Shown piece after piece: positions 63,160 through 64,000 of a stretch of DNA of 64,000 nucleotides. Positions within the stretch are counted from its first letter, which is position 1; every line of letters begins with the position of its first letter. Source of the DNA: Candidula unifasciata (Eukaryota; Mollusca; Gastropoda; Stylommatophora; Geomitridae). The DNA lies in assembly GCA_905116865.2 (NCBI GenBank), contig CAJHNH020008432.1:7501-71500 (forward strand), given 5' to 3'. A program made the position numbers and the translations under genes. Below the pieces are notes generated by a model. It did no database searches. It had not been told where the DNA came from and worked only from the letters and a program-made list of their open reading frames with translations.

Positions 63160-63700
63160 TGTAGAAAACATGTTTACGTTTTTTTCTTCTTATAATCTGG
63201 CCAAAAATGATGACCATTTCTTTTCAAAGTTTATGCTAATTCCACCTGTCTCAAAACTTCTGGATAACTCATTAGGCTGTCAAAGGAATTTAACACTTTT
63301 TCCTGAGATTCTTGCTTGCCTTCAACTTTTTCCTCCAGTATGGTTTTTATAAGAATGTTGTCTTTCAATATGGCTAAATCAGTTCACTTGTTTCTTTTTT
63401 TTTTCATTTTCTTCAGCAACTCTCTATGCATTCACAGTCTTTTCATAACTTTCGTAATTGACTGTTTTTTTTTTTCCATGAAATACGACCTATATCCACA
63501 TTATCAGGGGTTCTATGACCAGAAAACCAGATGTCAAATGTCACTAAAAATACATTCCCCACAATGAACTAATGATTTAATGTTTCCATGCAAAATTTCA
63601 GCAATTTCCTTCAAAATATTCATTGGTAAATGCACGTGAAATGATGGCAAGACTCGCTTTAAAACAGAGTATAGCTCATATGCAGACAGAGTGAACATGT
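63160..63700. other. No gene called; possible 3' UTR of a minus-strand gene
   Basis: AT-rich with T runs. If the exon at 63720-63919 is real, this would be downstream of it. Confidence 0.3.
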
Positions 63701-63719
63701 ATTTCCTGACATCTGAGTG

Positions 63720-63919
63720 TCAGTCGGAGGAAGAATGTGGCACACCCAAGAAGTGCAGGGATTGCTCTTGATGCTGGCACTGCTGCTGTGGCTGTTGGGG
63801 TGAAGGCAGTAGTTCCATGCTGGTGGGGGAGAGGAAGATCTGGTTGGGGCTGGAACTGATCAGGGTTAGCTGAGAGCCTGGGCTTGTTGGAGCTAGCATC
63901 ATGGCCTGGCCTGGTCGTC
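63720..63919 (-). CDS. Possible terminal exon of a Ser/Pro/Gln-rich protein
   Basis: On the minus strand a good acceptor (ACACATTTCTCCCCAG) ends at 63920 and an open frame follows to TGA at 63720-63722. It encodes GQAMMLAPTSPGSQLTLISS, then SPNQIFLSPTSMELLPSP and QQPQQQCQHQEQSLHFLGV. GC content is higher than the surroundings. The low-complexity Ser/Pro/Gln character suggests a nuclear regulatory protein, but I do not recognise the family. A second frame is also open through this interval, so the frame is not certain. The rest of the gene would lie beyond the right edge. Confidence 0.38.
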
Positions 63920-64000
63920 CTGGGGAGAAATGTGTAAGAGACAATGTGTAAGAGGCCATGTGTAAGAGACACTAAGAAACTCATAAAAGATAATAAAACA

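Overview
The window is animal nuclear DNA: AT-rich, intron-containing and packed with repeats. It most resembles a mollusc, probably a gastropod. The grounds are decayed non-LTR retrotransposons, several tRNA-headed SINE families, a SPIN-like hAT element (SPIN has been reported from a pond snail as well as from vertebrates), and an AAGGGAGATAA-type word near 19.57 kb that I associate with molluscan introns. No organism can be named from the sequence alone.

Two host genes are clear. (1) An F-box/leucine-rich-repeat protein of the FBXO39/FBXO33 type has its whole recognisable coding region in one exon (13926-15518, +). (2) A six-exon gene (32991-43001, +) encodes a 392-residue 1,6-anhydro-N-acetylmuramic acid kinase (AnmK), a bacterial-type peptidoglycan-recycling enzyme. 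All five introns are GT-AG, their phases join correctly, and every family motif is present. Two weaker candidates are a pair of phase-compatible small exons of an unrecognised gene (18712-18770 and 19731-19789, +) and a possible terminal exon on the minus strand at the right edge (63720-63919). A GC-richer stretch ending in a strong splice donor at 23219 could be a 5' exon of the AnmK gene.

Layout. 1-4.4 kb: degenerate sequence, a tRNA-headed SINE and LINE fragments. 4.4-9.3 kb: two hAT transposons head to head, one bounded by a perfect 8-bp target duplication. 9.3-15.5 kb: SINEs, a decayed LINE and the F-box gene. 15.5-18.0 kb: degenerate repeats and a 1.8-kb 26-bp minisatellite. 18.0-32.9 kb: small exons, a second hAT-type element, and LINEs and SINEs, some nested. 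33-43 kb: the AnmK gene, whose introns hold two minisatellites, five or more retroelement fragments and a palindrome carrying a hAT MITE. 43-64 kb: no confident gene except perhaps the last; a 28-bp satellite with a 637-bp higher-order duplication, LINE remnants, 41-, 33- and 63-bp arrays, long (GAA)n and (AT)n, a SPIN-like MITE and a deleted Tigger-type transposon.

The two confident genes show no evident functional link. The most interesting signals are the intron-bearing AnmK gene, an intron-1 minisatellite that copies the AnmK splice donor in frame every 24 bp, the SPIN-like element, and minisatellites that grew out of transposable-element sequence.
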